Source of the DNA: a virus
IMG/VR virus record: IMGVR_UViG_3300032241_002679
Location: 62,001-126,000 of that record
DNA length: 64,000 nucleotides
Direction: 5' to 3' (one strand)
Of the stretch, positions 26,722-36,665 are shown in pieces. Under the pieces are notes generated by a model. That model made no database searches. It was given only the letters and a program-made list of their open reading frames with translations, and had not been told where the DNA came from. The stretch's first letter is position 1; each line of letters opens with the position of its first letter. A program made the position numbers and the translations under genes.

Positions 26722-27183
26722 TTATTTTTTTCTTTTATGAAATTCAAAAATTTTATTATTCTCAAAAGATTTACTAATGACATGATTAATTACTTCTTCA
26801 ATCTTTGGTTTAATTATTTCTGAATTTATTGGTATTTCAGTATCCATAAATAATGTTATTTCGCAATTTAAATAACTCTTTTTACCAAATTTTACACCTG
26901 ATTTTCTTATGTCAAAATCAACAATTGTATAATCTTTCATAAATGGTGTAAAGAGATTTTTTTTAATAAAATCATAGATATTTTGTCTAATACATTTATC
27001 AAAATTTTTGATGATTCTATTATAATTAATATTATCATTAATGAGGGGTTCAACCCATGAAGAAATATTAATATATAATGCTTTAGGGTTTTTATTGTTT
27101 ACTGTTCCATAAACAATATTATAATTTTTAAAAACGTCTAACTTAAGTTCTTTTCCATATTTCATACCTGGTATTTTTTCCAA
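26722..27183 (-). CDS. Hypothetical protein
   Basis: The 153-residue protein has mixed alpha/beta character, without recognised motifs. IVYGTVNNKNPKALYINISSW and YTIVDFDIRKSGVKFGKKSY look like beta strands, and the C-terminus is basic (FHKRKK). It lies between the prohead protease and a small membrane protein in the head-gene run and ends before a strong terminator. Confidence 0.6.
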   Translation of the reverse strand: MEKIPGMKYGKELKLDVFKNYNIVYGTVNNKNPKALYINISSWVEPLINDNINYNRIIKNFDKCIRQNIYDFIKKNLFTPFMKDYTIVDFDIRKSGVKFGKKSYLNCEITLFMDTEIPINSEIIKPKIEEVINHVISKSFENNKIFEFHKRKK

Positions 27184-27216
27184 GTATAGACAAAATTTTT
27201 GGTAGTGTCAAGGAAT

Positions 27217-27561
27217 TTATTTCATTTTTGCCCAATAAATAATAATAAACCCCATTACAATTTGAATAAAAGTTATAATAGCAATAGTAGCAACCCATTT
27301 ATTCTTTTGTTTATAAATTTCGTCTTTTGCTTCTTTCATTTGTATTGGTGACCATACATCAGTCACTTTCTCAATCCATAATTTTTGGTCTATTACCAAT
27401 CTTTCAGTATTTTTTAAATCAGATAGTGTTGAAGTCATTTCTTGAAAACGAGTATCTATTTCTTCTCTCATTTTCTCATAATTATCATTTAATCTTTCTA
27501 GTTCCTTTAATACTAATTTGCTGTAATCACCCCACGTTTCATTTTTTTCTGGCGTTGACAT
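27217..27561 (-). CDS. Coiled-coil protein with C-terminal membrane anchor
   Basis: In this 114-residue protein a long charged helix (KELERLNDNYEKMREEIDTR and onward) is followed by a single C-terminal hydrophobic segment, WVATIAIITFIQIVMGFIII. The topology is that of a tail-anchored protein with a cytoplasmic coiled coil. A lysis or membrane-docking role during head assembly is possible but there is no direct evidence. The neighbour upstream ends 2 bp away. Confidence 0.6.
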   Translation of the reverse strand: MSTPEKNETWGDYSKLVLKELERLNDNYEKMREEIDTRFQEMTSTLSDLKNTERLVIDQKLWIEKVTDVWSPIQMKEAKDEIYKQKNKWVATIAIITFIQIVMGFIIIYWAKMK

Positions 27562-27562
27562 G

Positions 27563-27805
27563 TTAAGTAAATTTAAATCTATTTAATATTATTTGTATTT
27601 TAGAACAAATTTTTTCATAACATTTAAGCCTAATTTCTTTATCAGTATTCAGACTCGGATTTTCAGTTTCTAAAACTTTTTTTATTTCATTAATTACATT
27701 TTTATACTTTTCCTCTTCATCATGCTCAGTTTTTTCATACTGACAAATTCTGTCTGATAACTCTTTTAATTTTAAAATATTTGTATTTGAGAAATTAGAA
27801 ACCAT
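27563..27805 (-). CDS. Hypothetical helical protein
   Basis: This 80-residue protein is largely helical and charged (LKELSDRICQYEKTEHDEEE, NEIKKVLETENPSLN). No family is recognised. It is packed 2 bp from the tail-anchored protein and 14 bp from the next gene, so it belongs to the head-gene operon. Confidence 0.55.
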   Translation of the reverse strand: MVSNFSNTNILKLKELSDRICQYEKTEHDEEEKYKNVINEIKKVLETENPSLNTDKEIRLKCYEKICSKIQIILNRFKFT

Positions 27806-27819
27806 AGTATTATAATTTT

Positions 27820-28587
27820 TTAATTAATAAGATTATTTTTAAGATCAATTAATTTTATTATTTTTTCAAGTAATTGATTTTCATTAATATTTTTATCTTT
27901 TAATAATTTTTCTTTTACTTTTATTAATTTATCCTTTGATTCTTCATTTGTATTTTCCAATAAATTATTTACCAATTCAAGACATTCATTAACGGTTTTA
28001 TTATAATATTCTTTTTTAGAATTTAAATCAGAATTTAATAACACTTTTAATAGTTCTTTATCCTCTAAATCTAAATCAGCATATTTTTCATTATATTTCT
28101 CAACCATTATCTTTGTTATAAGACTATTTGGTAAATCAATACTTTCATTAATTTTTGGTAATTCATTATTATTAATATAATTAATAATATTTTTAAGTTC
28201 ATTAGTTATTTTGTCTACATTGTTAGCATTAGATTCCGTTAATATTAAATAAGATAATGATTCATGAAGTTTATTATCCTCAGTTTTATTTAATTTTTTA
28301 TTCTCCAATAAATTTAATAATTTTTTATTTTCCTCTAAAATATCATGAACTTTATATTTTTTTAAAATTTTAATATTTTCTGATACATATAGTGCAGCAG
28401 AATTAAAATCTTTCTCTATCTTAGTTTCAATATTATTATAGACTAAAAACTGATCTTTTAATATTTCACTTTCTTTTATAGTCTTTAAATATTTTTTAAA
28501 AAGATTTTTGCTCTTCTTATCCTTTTTTATAATTCCGTCAATAAGAATATTATTGAAAATTGTCTTTATATTACCAAAATCTTGCAT
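27820..28587 (-). CDS. Putative prohead core protein (position of gp67/gp68)
   Basis: The 255-residue, Lys/Glu/Asn/Leu-rich protein is almost wholly helical (KKYLKTIKESEILKDQFLVY, LIKVKEKLLKDKNINENQLL). In T4, genes between the portal (20) and protease (21) encode the prohead core proteins gp67 and gp68; this gene holds that position. Internal LHE, LTE and INE triplets could be protease sites. The role is inferred from location and composition, not similarity. Confidence 0.4.
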   Translation of the reverse strand: MQDFGNIKTIFNNILIDGIIKKDKKSKNLFKKYLKTIKESEILKDQFLVYNNIETKIEKDFNSAALYVSENIKILKKYKVHDILEENKKLLNLLENKKLNKTEDNKLHESLSYLILTESNANNVDKITNELKNIINYINNNELPKINESIDLPNSLITKIMVEKYNEKYADLDLEDKELLKVLLNSDLNSKKEYYNKTVNECLELVNNLLENTNEESKDKLIKVKEKLLKDKNINENQLLEKIIKLIDLKNNLIN

Positions 28588-28606
28588 TTTAAATTATTTA
28601 TATTTA

Positions 28607-28615
28607 ATAAATATC
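28607..28615 (-). promoter_or_regulatory. ATATTTAT box
   Basis: GATATTTAT on the minus strand, 27 bp before the ATG at 28587. Confidence 0.45.
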
Positions 28616-28633
28616 ATTATTAGATTAAAAGAA

Positions 28634-31600
28634 TTATTCACTCTCTAACATATCATCTATTTCCCTTATCATTGTATTTACACTCTCATTAATATGTACG
28701 TTTTTATCATAAATTTTAACCTTTTCAATTGGTTTAGGTTCATTATCAACCATTTCAATTAACTTATTAACAAATAACCCCTTATATTTTTCAGTTCTTT
28801 CATTTAATTTTTTGGAGATTTTTTCTTTCTCCTCTTTAAGAAGGTTTTCGATTTTTTTAATATTTTCAGCCGTTGGTGGTGCTTCAGTCTCTGGTTTTTC
28901 TGCCCCAGCAGCTTCAGCAGCCCCAGCTTCAGGGCCACCAGCCTCAGCAGCTCCAGCTTCAGGACCACCAGCTCCAGCCGCTTCAGCTCCTTCGGTTTCT
29001 TCTGTACCCTCTGCTCCAAAATTTAAATCGGCTTCAGTAGTTCCACCACCACCAAATCCACCGCCTCCACCACTGAATCCGCCACTAGGTTCTTTTCCTT
29101 CTTCAGTACCTCCTGTACCCCCTTCAAGTGCTTTATTCATATCGCCATATATTCTATCAACCGTATCAAACATACCAGTATGTTTAATAACACTTGCAGA
29201 ATTTGCGAGTTCCGCAGCAGCAGCTTTTTCCATACGCTGTTCTAATAGATCTTGTTTAATTTCATTATCAGGCCATCCAAATATTTCTCTTCTGGCTCTT
29301 GTCATACTCATTGCGCCAAAACCATTACCAGCATCACTAACAGCATCTTTATATAATGTAACTTTTAATTGCATATGTTCAACCTTAAGCATTTCTGCTT
29401 GTGTTGACGGATTATTTAATGTTATTGTGAAATTATCCAACTCATCTTCAAATCCCAATAAATACAAATGAATAATTATAACCTTATTTAATTCTTGAAG
29501 CATCGATTGTTGAATTCTATTAATTGTTCTTGAGAAACGTATATCTTGAAGTGCTAAATTTTTACCCTCACCAGTAGTTTCATCAAAGCCTAAAAATGGT
29601 TTAGGTACTCTCAATGCTGTGAATAATTTTTTCTGAAGATACTCAATATCTGCAATCTGATCCAAATTAGAATTTTTTACATAAATACCTGATTCTAAAG
29701 CAAATGTGTGGTTTTTATTAAATTTTTCCTCACCATCAACAGTAATTGTACCTGTATCTTGTGTGTCATCTAACCATTCAATATTAATTATTTTATGATT
29801 ATATAATTCTATTTTATTTTCTTTTTCAATATAGTATTTCCAAGCCCTAACATTTTTATATCCTAATTCTTCAGCAGTTATTTTACACCATTGACGATAA
29901 TTTTTAAAACCACGTTGTTTAAGCATTTTTTCTAAATGATTATGCGTAAATTCATTTAGATTTGTTAATGCGCTTCGTATATTTGTATTATTACTTCTAA
30001 ATTCATTAATAAAAGTTTCATTTGAATTTAAAACAGATAATGTTAGATCAGCTCTACCTAATTTATTATATTCCCCTAAAAACATATCATATAATTTATC
30101 ACTAAATATTATATTCTGATTTTTAGAAAAAACACGTTTTTTATACCCCTCTTTTTTCCATTGCTCTGAAGCAATTTTAGAAAATTTCTCTTTAAATTCT
30201 AATGTTGATTTAACATTACTAATTGCTTTTCCCCTTAATGAAATTATATCATTTTTATTTGGGTTATCATCAAATGTTTTTTTAGCTTTATTTCTAGATT
30301 TTATTGAATTATTTTTAGAATTGTTTGCCCTAAATATTTTTTCTTCTTTGGTTAAATTACTAATATATTTATTTATTCCATTAGTTATTTTTTCTTTATT
30401 TAATTCTGGATTAGCCCAAATAGTTTCTTTTATAACTGATTGATGATATCTCATATGATCACCACCGTTCATCCAAACTATATTATCTGGATTATTATTA
30501 AATCTATTATGATCCCTATGATGTCTAATTTTTTTATCACTGTCACTATATTTTTCATCGAAAATAAATTCCTTTATTAAACCAAATTTATCTAGTTTAT
30601 CGGTAACTAATCGATGTGTAAATATCCATTCTTGTTTATTTGAATCCCATGTTCTATGATATTCTCCGTTTGTGTTTGATTTAATTTTGGCTGTATCACT
30701 ATAAAATGGCATTAAACTATCACCAATATTTAAATGTTGTGCTTCAACAAATCCGTTTGTTCTATGAACAAACTTATGATCTGGTGTGGCTATAACTTCC
30801 TTACCATTATCGAGTGTTATTTTTAATACTTGTGTATTTTTACGTGTAATCCCAGCCCATGTAATTGGGCCTATAGTTGATTCACCAGTGTTAGGGTTGA
30901 CAGAATACACCCACATATTCTTATTTCCATTATCCCATTCTTTAATAATTTCTTGTAATTCAAGGATTCTTCCGTCAAGTAATGGTATACGTGTATTCAA
31001 AGCAAGGCATGCACCTGGCAATGTATCAATGGGACTTGGCGCATCTTCAGTTCTAACGGGAATAAAATAATCCTGATCGTTCGAATTTCTTAAGAATGAA
31101 CCACTTACGGATACATTATTTTCATAATCTAATGATAAAGCTGCAAAATTATGTCTATCATTCTCCCCATTTGGACCAACTACGGTCATGCAATACACAT
31201 CATCACCTCCAACTATTTCAATAGATTTAACTTTATGATTTTTACTATGTGAATTAATGTAATCGGTTATTGTTTCAAAACCCTCTTCAATTAATAATCT
31301 TTCTATGACAGTACGCTCAATTTTACGTTGACGATGTAATCTTCTATTAGTATTTATCGAAATAATATGATTTAATTGCTCATCCTCATTTAAAAATTCT
31401 ACTAAAGTTTTTCTATTTTTTATTTTTTTATTGATAATATTTTTTCTAATTAATTCCCAAATAATAGAATCAAATTTAATTTGCATTGCTTTAGACCTAA
31501 CTTTTTTCTTTTCTGGATTAGACCAATCTTTTAACTGAGCATCTTTCCTTAGGATATTATGTTGAGTATGTAAATCAGAATGATTATATTCGATAAATGT

Positions 31601-33211
31601 ACTAGCCCAATCTTGTTCTTTGGCTAATTCAATATTTCTAATACGTTTTTTTTCAGATTTATTATATTCTATTAGTTTTGGCACAACTTTATTATATAAT
31701 CCATTTTTCCATTTGGTTTTCATTAATTCTTTATGATAGTTTTGATGCTCATGCCAATTAGTCCATAAAAGATTTTCTGGGTTATTGTTTTTAGAATTAA
31801 AATCTATATGGTGAATGGTATTATTATTTTCTCCTAAATTACTAATTTCCTTTGCTACAAATCTATGCGTAAATTCATATTTTCCAGTTTTAGGATTAAA
31901 TACTCTATAATACTTGCTAGCATTTGGTGTAGTGGTAAATGCTTTTTCATCACGATAAAAAGGCATTAAGGAATCATTTTCTTTTAATTCATCAGCTCTT
32001 TTATGAGAACCATCTCTCAATATAAACGGATGTTCTGGTGCTGTTGTTATATGTGTATTATCATCTAGCCATATTTTGATCATTTTTTCTGCTGTATAGT
32101 TTTTTCCACACCATTTAACTTTACCGCCAACAAGTTGGTGGGTTTTATCGTTAATTGAGTGAACCCAATTTTCTTTACCCTCATCATATTCTTTAGCTAG
32201 TTCTTCTATTGTAAGTGTCCTACCATCTAATAAGGGTATAGGTGTATTTTTCCATACGGGAAGTTGATTATATCTCAAATCAACTTGACCAGTTTGAGGA
32301 TCAACCATTGGTGTACGTTTAAATCTATTTGCAATTTCATTTACATATGACTCAACGTCTTTATCATCTATATTACCTACATATATTTTATATATCCTTC
32401 TTTCAGGTGCTCTAGTAACACGATAAACAAGCATGGCATCTTCAGACAATAAAAGTTGTTTCCAAATTCTACGTGCTTTTTCTAATAAACTTGTGCCATA
32501 TGGCAATCTACGATCATCGCCAAATATTCTAAAATGTGCTATTTGCCAAGAATTAAATTCAACATCTCTACCACGCCAATAAAATTTAACTTTATCTGCT
32601 TTATAATCTTCATTCATTCTTTGTGTAAGAATATCATATAATGCGCCATCCCTACGTTCCATTTCATAATTAGGCATTTGTTTAGCGCCTACAATACCAT
32701 TTTTTTCATCAATATGCAAGAAAACAAAATTATCGCCATATTTTACAGTATTTCTAGTCCACATTGGAAGTGAGGTATGAATATCTAATCTATTAAATAA
32801 TAAATCTTCAATTATGCCTTTTACTCTTTTACTATCAGAATAAACATTAACCATACGACCATTATTATTTAATGTCGTACTTTCTTCCATAAAAATATCT
32901 AAAGCTGCGGCTATTTCTGGATAAAATTCCATTGCCTCAAAGTCTGAATAAGAACCAATCCTTGTTGTTTCATAATTAACAGCTTGTTGAAAAAGACCAT
33001 GTTCTACTTTTTTCCAAACTTGGCCTAAATATTTATTCTGTTGAGCTTGTAATTTTGCTATTTCATATTCTTTCTTATCAGTTGTTTTAAGAAGAACATC
33101 ATTATTCATCTTATATCTCTGAGTCTGTTGTTGGGTCTGTTTAATTTTAAAACCATCAGGGCCTAATATTTGCCCTAATTTTTGAAATATTGTTAAATTA
33201 TTTTTTGCCAT
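28634..33211 (-). CDS. Portal vertex protein (gp20-like) with two inteins
   Basis: The primary product is 1525 residues; removing inteins of 392 and 446 residues leaves about 687. Portal signatures are in all three exteins: YSDFEAMEFYPEIAAALDIF and RNTVKYGDNFVFLHID in the first, DQDYFIPVRTEDAPSPIDTL in the short middle one, and QIADIEYLQKKLFTALRVPK then EGKNLALQDIRFSRTI in the last. These match the gp20 core, including the DxEYxQKKL helix. The C-terminal ~200 residues add Gly-rich and Ala/Glu-rich tracts. The portal forms the dodecameric DNA channel and head-tail joint. Confidence 0.93.
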   Translation of the reverse strand: MAKNNLTIFQKLGQILGPDGFKIKQTQQQTQRYKMNNDVLLKTTDKKEYEIAKLQAQQNKYLGQVWKKVEHGLFQQAVNYETTRIGSYSDFEAMEFYPEIAAALDIFMEESTTLNNNGRMVNVYSDSKRVKGIIEDLLFNRLDIHTSLPMWTRNTVKYGDNFVFLHIDEKNGIVGAKQMPNYEMERRDGALYDILTQRMNEDYKADKVKFYWRGRDVEFNSWQIAHFRIFGDDRRLPYGTSLLEKARRIWKQLLLSEDAMLVYRVTRAPERRIYKIYVGNIDDKDVESYVNEIANRFKRTPMVDPQTGQVDLRYNQLPVWKNTPIPLLDGRTLTIEELAKEYDEGKENWVHSINDKTHQLVGGKVKWCGKNYTAEKMIKIWLDDNTHITTAPEHPFILRDGSHKRADELKENDSLMPFYRDEKAFTTTPNASKYYRVFNPKTGKYEFTHRFVAKEISNLGENNNTIHHIDFNSKNNNPENLLWTNWHEHQNYHKELMKTKWKNGLYNKVVPKLIEYNKSEKKRIRNIELAKEQDWASTFIEYNHSDLHTQHNILRKDAQLKDWSNPEKKKVRSKAMQIKFDSIIWELIRKNIINKKIKNRKTLVEFLNEDEQLNHIISINTNRRLHRQRKIERTVIERLLIEEGFETITDYINSHSKNHKVKSIEIVGGDDVYCMTVVGPNGENDRHNFAALSLDYENNVSVSGSFLRNSNDQDYFIPVRTEDAPSPIDTLPGACLALNTRIPLLDGRILELQEIIKEWDNGNKNMWVYSVNPNTGESTIGPITWAGITRKNTQVLKITLDNGKEVIATPDHKFVHRTNGFVEAQHLNIGDSLMPFYSDTAKIKSNTNGEYHRTWDSNKQEWIFTHRLVTDKLDKFGLIKEFIFDEKYSDSDKKIRHHRDHNRFNNNPDNIVWMNGGDHMRYHQSVIKETIWANPELNKEKITNGINKYISNLTKEEKIFRANNSKNNSIKSRNKAKKTFDDNPNKNDIISLRGKAISNVKSTLEFKEKFSKIASEQWKKEGYKKRVFSKNQNIIFSDKLYDMFLGEYNKLGRADLTLSVLNSNETFINEFRSNNTNIRSALTNLNEFTHNHLEKMLKQRGFKNYRQWCKITAEELGYKNVRAWKYYIEKENKIELYNHKIINIEWLDDTQDTGTITVDGEEKFNKNHTFALESGIYVKNSNLDQIADIEYLQKKLFTALRVPKPFLGFDETTGEGKNLALQDIRFSRTINRIQQSMLQELNKVIIIHLYLLGFEDELDNFTITLNNPSTQAEMLKVEHMQLKVTLYKDAVSDAGNGFGAMSMTRARREIFGWPDNEIKQDLLEQRMEKAAAAELANSASVIKHTGMFDTVDRIYGDMNKALEGGTGGTEEGKEPSGGFSGGGGGFGGGGTTEADLNFGAEGTEETEGAEAAGAGGPEAGAAEAGGPEAGAAEAAGAEKPETEAPPTAENIKKIENLLKEEKEKISKKLNERTEKYKGLFVNKLIEMVDNEPKPIEKVKIYDKNVHINESVNTMIREIDDMLESE
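29672..31009 (-). mobile_element. HNH intein 2 in the portal gene
   Basis: The intein has 446 residues. It begins CLALNTRIPLLDGR (Cys1 after LPGA) and ends FALESGIYVKN before Ser+1 (SNLDQ). The HNH motif is RHHRDHNRFNNNPDNIVWM then DHMRYH. The C-terminal junction lacks the usual penultimate His (KN). It is related to portal intein 1 and to the intein in the papain-like protease by a shared SLMPFY...FTHR region. Confidence 0.9.
31085..32260 (-). mobile_element. HNH intein 1 in the portal gene, non-canonical N-terminus
   Basis: The intein has 392 residues if splicing joins RYNQL to SNDQDYF. Block A reads NTPIPLLDGRTLTIEEL, which places Pro, not Cys or Ser, at position 1 (32258-32260). Block F contains VYCMTV with a Cys, and block G ends GSFLRN before Ser+1, without the usual His. 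HNH residues are in IHHIDFNSKNNNPENLLW and EHQNYH. The lack of an N-terminal nucleophile recalls class 3 inteins, though the block G Thr of that class is not seen. Confidence 0.8.
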
Positions 33212-33253
33212 ATTTTTTTATATATTATAACGTTTTTATTTAAAAAATAAAGA

Positions 33254-33508
33254 CTATTCTATATAGCCACAAGCTACATATGCTGATCTTTCTATTATAC
33301 CATTTACAACAGAAATATTATATACATAATTCACTGTCCAGTCTTGTCCCTGTGAATTAGCTGTTGCATTACAAAAATTATTTGTTACTTGTTGATTTAA
33401 TAAAGAAGTAGCTCTTTTTTTAACATTAGCCTCTGGGCTCCAAGTATATAAATTACTATCAAAAGTTTTAAGAGTATATTTGCCTCTTTTTTGTGCTTTT
33501 TGTGCCAT
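33254..33508 (-). CDS. Small hypothetical protein between portal and terminase
   Basis: The 84-residue protein has a basic N-terminus (MAQKAQKRGKYTLKTF) followed by Asn/Gln/Ser-rich sequence and a C-terminal strand region (YVYNISVVNGIIERSAYVAC). No family is recognised. It lies 13 bp after the terminase stop. It could be a small head or neck protein. Confidence 0.55.
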   Translation of the reverse strand: MAQKAQKRGKYTLKTFDSNLYTWSPEANVKKRATSLLNQQVTNNFCNATANSQGQDWTVNYVYNISVVNGIIERSAYVACGYIE

Positions 33509-33521
33509 ATTTTTTTAAATT

Positions 33522-36500
33522 TTATCTAGCGCCACTAAATAACCACATATATTGTCCAGTTGGATCTTGCATATTTTTTGCTACAATTGGACTAAAATTT
33601 GGTCTTTCTGTCTGTTTTTTATATCTATTATTATTTGATACAAAACCATGTCCCTTCATTCTATCATTTATAATTTCATTAGGACTATTTGGACTAATCC
33701 AACTGCTTAACATTGCTTTTGTCTGTTTTTCAAGTCTTTCAAGATTTTTAAAAGAATGTTCCAATACCCACAAACACATTGCCATTGCAAAAATTAAATC
33801 GTCATGATAACCATCCATATGGTCTGGCCTTCCATTTTTAAATACAAACGTTTTCATTTCTGAAATCATTCTAATTGATTTAATTTTTACTAAATTATTT
33901 CTGACTTTTTCTTCGAAGTTTGATATCATCTGTAGACGTATGCTACTTACTTGAAGGCCTGGTACTTTATTATCTTTTTTAAATGTTTCCATTTGTTTTT
34001 GCTTACTTGATAATATTTTACCATTTGGAGTATCGTAATGAAGTCTCTTGTAATCAAATTCCAATAATTTTAAAACAGTAGAGACACCCATACCACCAGT
34101 AATATCCACAATTGTATAGGCCTTATATAATTCACCATATTCCTCAACTAATTGAGCCAATAAGTCTGGCTGTATTTTACCTTGATATTCCATAACTTGT
34201 TCCATGGTTGTGAAGTCCAATATTACTATTGTTGATGAATCCTCACCATCTCCACGACTTACGTCAACCCCCATGATGTATTGATGCCCCTCTTCTGGCT
34301 TCTTCCAAATCCATATTTCATTCTCACTACCATCAATAAAAAGAGGGTCCTCGACATTAAATTTTTTCTGTTCTTCAATTATTTCTTCACTAATGACATT
34401 ACCACCACTACCAATAAATGATACATCCAATTCCTGTGCGATCATTTTAGCATCATTATTCATACCACGACACATCTCCTCATACCATGAAGATGTTGGT
34501 TTATACCCATTTAATATTTTATTATTATATGACTCAAATGTAAATTCAAATTCCTCTATTATTTCATCACCCTTAATCCATTTTAAATCTTTATTATATC
34601 TCAGATCCTCATACCATTTCATTTCAATTATATTGAAATTATTTTTTTTAGCTTTAGACTGAGCATATGTCTCATAATATAACTTATCCATACCATTTGG
34701 TGTGGATATAAGGGTAGCTTTTCCTCCAGTATTATGGCTTATAATACCATTACTAATAAAAGAATTGGTTTCTGGCACATGTAAATCATAGGTATAGTTT
34801 TCAGATTTTGAAATTTCAATAATTTCATCAACATAAAAATTTTTATTAATTTCTACTTTTCTATTTATATTATCTAATATTGGATGTTTTATTTTCTCAT
34901 TAAGCTTATCAATTGCGTTATATGTTAAACGACTGTATTTTGAATTCCAAAATCTTTCTAAAAATCTAACTTTATATTTTGGAATTTTATTATCTGATAG
35001 TACAGTTTCTATCTCTCTTTTTTTAACAAAAACAAATCGTTTATTTTTAATTTTATTAATTAAAAATTTTTTCTTTTCTTGTTTTCTCTCCAATCTAAAA
35101 CCGATCTCATCATAAAATTTTATTGCGTTATTTGAATATATGTATAAATTATAAATTTCTGTTATATGTTCTTTATTTAATATAATTGAAGACTGGCTAG
35201 TTTTTTGATTTTCTTTTTTTATTCTAGAAATAATACCAAAATTTAACAATAATATTTGTAGTTTTTTAGCTAAATCATGCGATGTAGTTGAATACTTTAC
35301 TTCTTTTACTGTTGAGCAACCATCCCCATCAAATAATCCCTGTAAAAATGATTTTATAACGTTCTTACTTGATTTCAAAATACAACTTGGTATTGTTTTA
35401 TCTCTAGCATTATGTTTTTTAAACCCATAGTATTCTAGCCATGCAACTAATTTTTTTGAGCTTAAATAATAATGATATTCTCTAGACTTTTTAAACCCAC
35501 GACCTAATTTTGAGCCATCGTTAATTAGAAAATCTTGTATCTTTTTATCACCATTAGTAATTACAATTCCACCTTTCTGAAAATTACCCTCAGCAACAAA
35601 TAATCCTAATAAATAAGCAAAATCTAAATTATTATTTAAATTCGTTGGAATATTAATTTCCTTTTCGTTTATAGTTGGTTTATAATCAAAATCATATAAA
35701 AAATCGCCAAAATAGTTTTGATTATATTGTACTATTGGCATATCGCCAACCTTAAGTTCATTAAATCTAACCCATTTATTAATTTCATTATCACTAATGT
35801 ATATGGGATGTTTCCAACTACCTTCTAATTCAAGACCTAATTTTGTTTTAATTTTATAGGTTTCCCCGTATTCCGAAACAAATGTCTGGGTAACATCAGT
35901 AAGCTTTCCATACATATCACATACTTTATGCGGAGTTTCTAAAGTTGTAAAACCAATTTGTTTTTTTTCTTTAACCAATTCATCTAATTCTATTAACCCC
36001 TCCTTTGTTAAGATTAATGATTCTTTAGTTAAACAACCTAAAGCAGTCAGAGCAGCACCAAATACAATAGCCCCGTTATCAATATAGGCGGCTTCATCCA
36101 TTACTAGATATGTCGGTGTAAAACCACGAAGAGCATCCTTTGATGTAGCAACGGCTTTAATTCTACTACCATTTGGTAATCTAATTTCTTTTTTAGAATC
36201 AGTGATAAAAATTGTTTTTTCCTCATTACGACTATTGCCATAATATTCTGGCCCCCATACCCAACGTGGAAGTTGTGATACAAAATCTTTAATTTTAGCT
36301 AAAAATTCAAAAGCTAGTTCTTGTTTATTGGCAATAATTAGAACAGCTTCAGGATTTTCATCATCTGCAAATGCCGCTTTTATAGCGAGATATGCAGCGG
36401 TTGTTGTAGATACACCAGCTTGACGTGGTTTTGTAATTAAATTAAAACGTTCTTTTTCGTATGAAAAAATAATTTCTTTTTGTCTTGGAAATAGTTTAAA

Positions 36501-36614
36501 AGGTACAAATCCTTCTTGTGTTTTGTCAAATGTCTCTAAATAAGTCTCAATTGCATAAATTGGACTGGATAAACATTTGGCGTATTCTCTTATTATTTCC
36601 TCTCTAGTGAGCAT
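33522..36614 (-). CDS. Large terminase subunit (gp17-like) with intein
   Basis: The primary product is 1030 residues; removing a 435-residue intein leaves 595, close to T4 gp17 (610). The ATPase part has KPRQAGVSTTTAAY (a Walker A variant of the KxRQxGxST type, with Val where P-loop Lys is usual), TYLVMDEAAY (Walker B) and TLISTPNG (motif III). The nuclease part has YIMGVDVSRGDGEDSSTI, AYTIVDITGG and DGYHDDLIFAMAM for metal-binding Asp residues. It packages DNA through the portal. The intein splits the protein just before motif III. Confidence 0.93.
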   Translation of the reverse strand: MLTREEIIREYAKCLSSPIYAIETYLETFDKTQEGFVPFKLFPRQKEIIFSYEKERFNLITKPRQAGVSTTTAAYLAIKAAFADDENPEAVLIIANKQELAFEFLAKIKDFVSQLPRWVWGPEYYGNSRNEEKTIFITDSKKEIRLPNGSRIKAVATSKDALRGFTPTYLVMDEAAYIDNGAIVFGAALTALGCLTKESLILTKEGLIELDELVKEKKQIGFTTLETPHKVCDMYGKLTDVTQTFVSEYGETYKIKTKLGLELEGSWKHPIYISDNEINKWVRFNELKVGDMPIVQYNQNYFGDFLYDFDYKPTINEKEINIPTNLNNNLDFAYLLGLFVAEGNFQKGGIVITNGDKKIQDFLINDGSKLGRGFKKSREYHYYLSSKKLVAWLEYYGFKKHNARDKTIPSCILKSSKNVIKSFLQGLFDGDGCSTVKEVKYSTTSHDLAKKLQILLLNFGIISRIKKENQKTSQSSIILNKEHITEIYNLYIYSNNAIKFYDEIGFRLERKQEKKKFLINKIKNKRFVFVKKREIETVLSDNKIPKYKVRFLERFWNSKYSRLTYNAIDKLNEKIKHPILDNINRKVEINKNFYVDEIIEISKSENYTYDLHVPETNSFISNGIISHNTGGKATLISTPNGMDKLYYETYAQSKAKKNNFNIIEMKWYEDLRYNKDLKWIKGDEIIEEFEFTFESYNNKILNGYKPTSSWYEEMCRGMNNDAKMIAQELDVSFIGSGGNVISEEIIEEQKKFNVEDPLFIDGSENEIWIWKKPEEGHQYIMGVDVSRGDGEDSSTIVILDFTTMEQVMEYQGKIQPDLLAQLVEEYGELYKAYTIVDITGGMGVSTVLKLLEFDYKRLHYDTPNGKILSSKQKQMETFKKDNKVPGLQVSSIRLQMISNFEEKVRNNLVKIKSIRMISEMKTFVFKNGRPDHMDGYHDDLIFAMAMCLWVLEHSFKNLERLEKQTKAMLSSWISPNSPNEIINDRMKGHGFVSNNNRYKKQTERPNFSPIVAKNMQDPTGQYMWLFSGAR
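34731..36035 (-). mobile_element. LAGLIDADG intein in the large terminase
   Basis: The intein has 435 residues, from CLTKESLILTKEGLIELDEL (Cys1 after ALTALG) to NSFISNGIISHN before Thr+1 (TGGKATLIS). LAGLIDADG-type motifs are LLGLFVAEGNF and LQGLFDGDGCS. Block B is GSWKHPIYI. Confidence 0.93.
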
Positions 36615-36626
36615 ATTTTTTTCTTT

Positions 36627-36635
36627 ATAAATATG
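36627..36635 (-). promoter_or_regulatory. ATATTTAT box before the terminase gene
   Basis: CATATTTAT on the minus strand, 20 bp before the ATG at 36614. Confidence 0.5.
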
Positions 36636-36665
36636 CTGTGAGCGAATTAAAACCTATTTTAATGT

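Noticed and set aside
28812-29471. 219-codon Pro/Ser/Ala-rich plus-strand reading frame
   Set aside because: It is the antisense of the Ala/Glu/Gly-rich end of the portal gene; its composition is the mirror of that tract.
33522-36614. Terminase inactivated by loss of the Walker A Lys
   Set aside because: KPRQAGVST fits the KxRQxGxST form found in other large terminases, and all other ATPase and nuclease motifs are intact.
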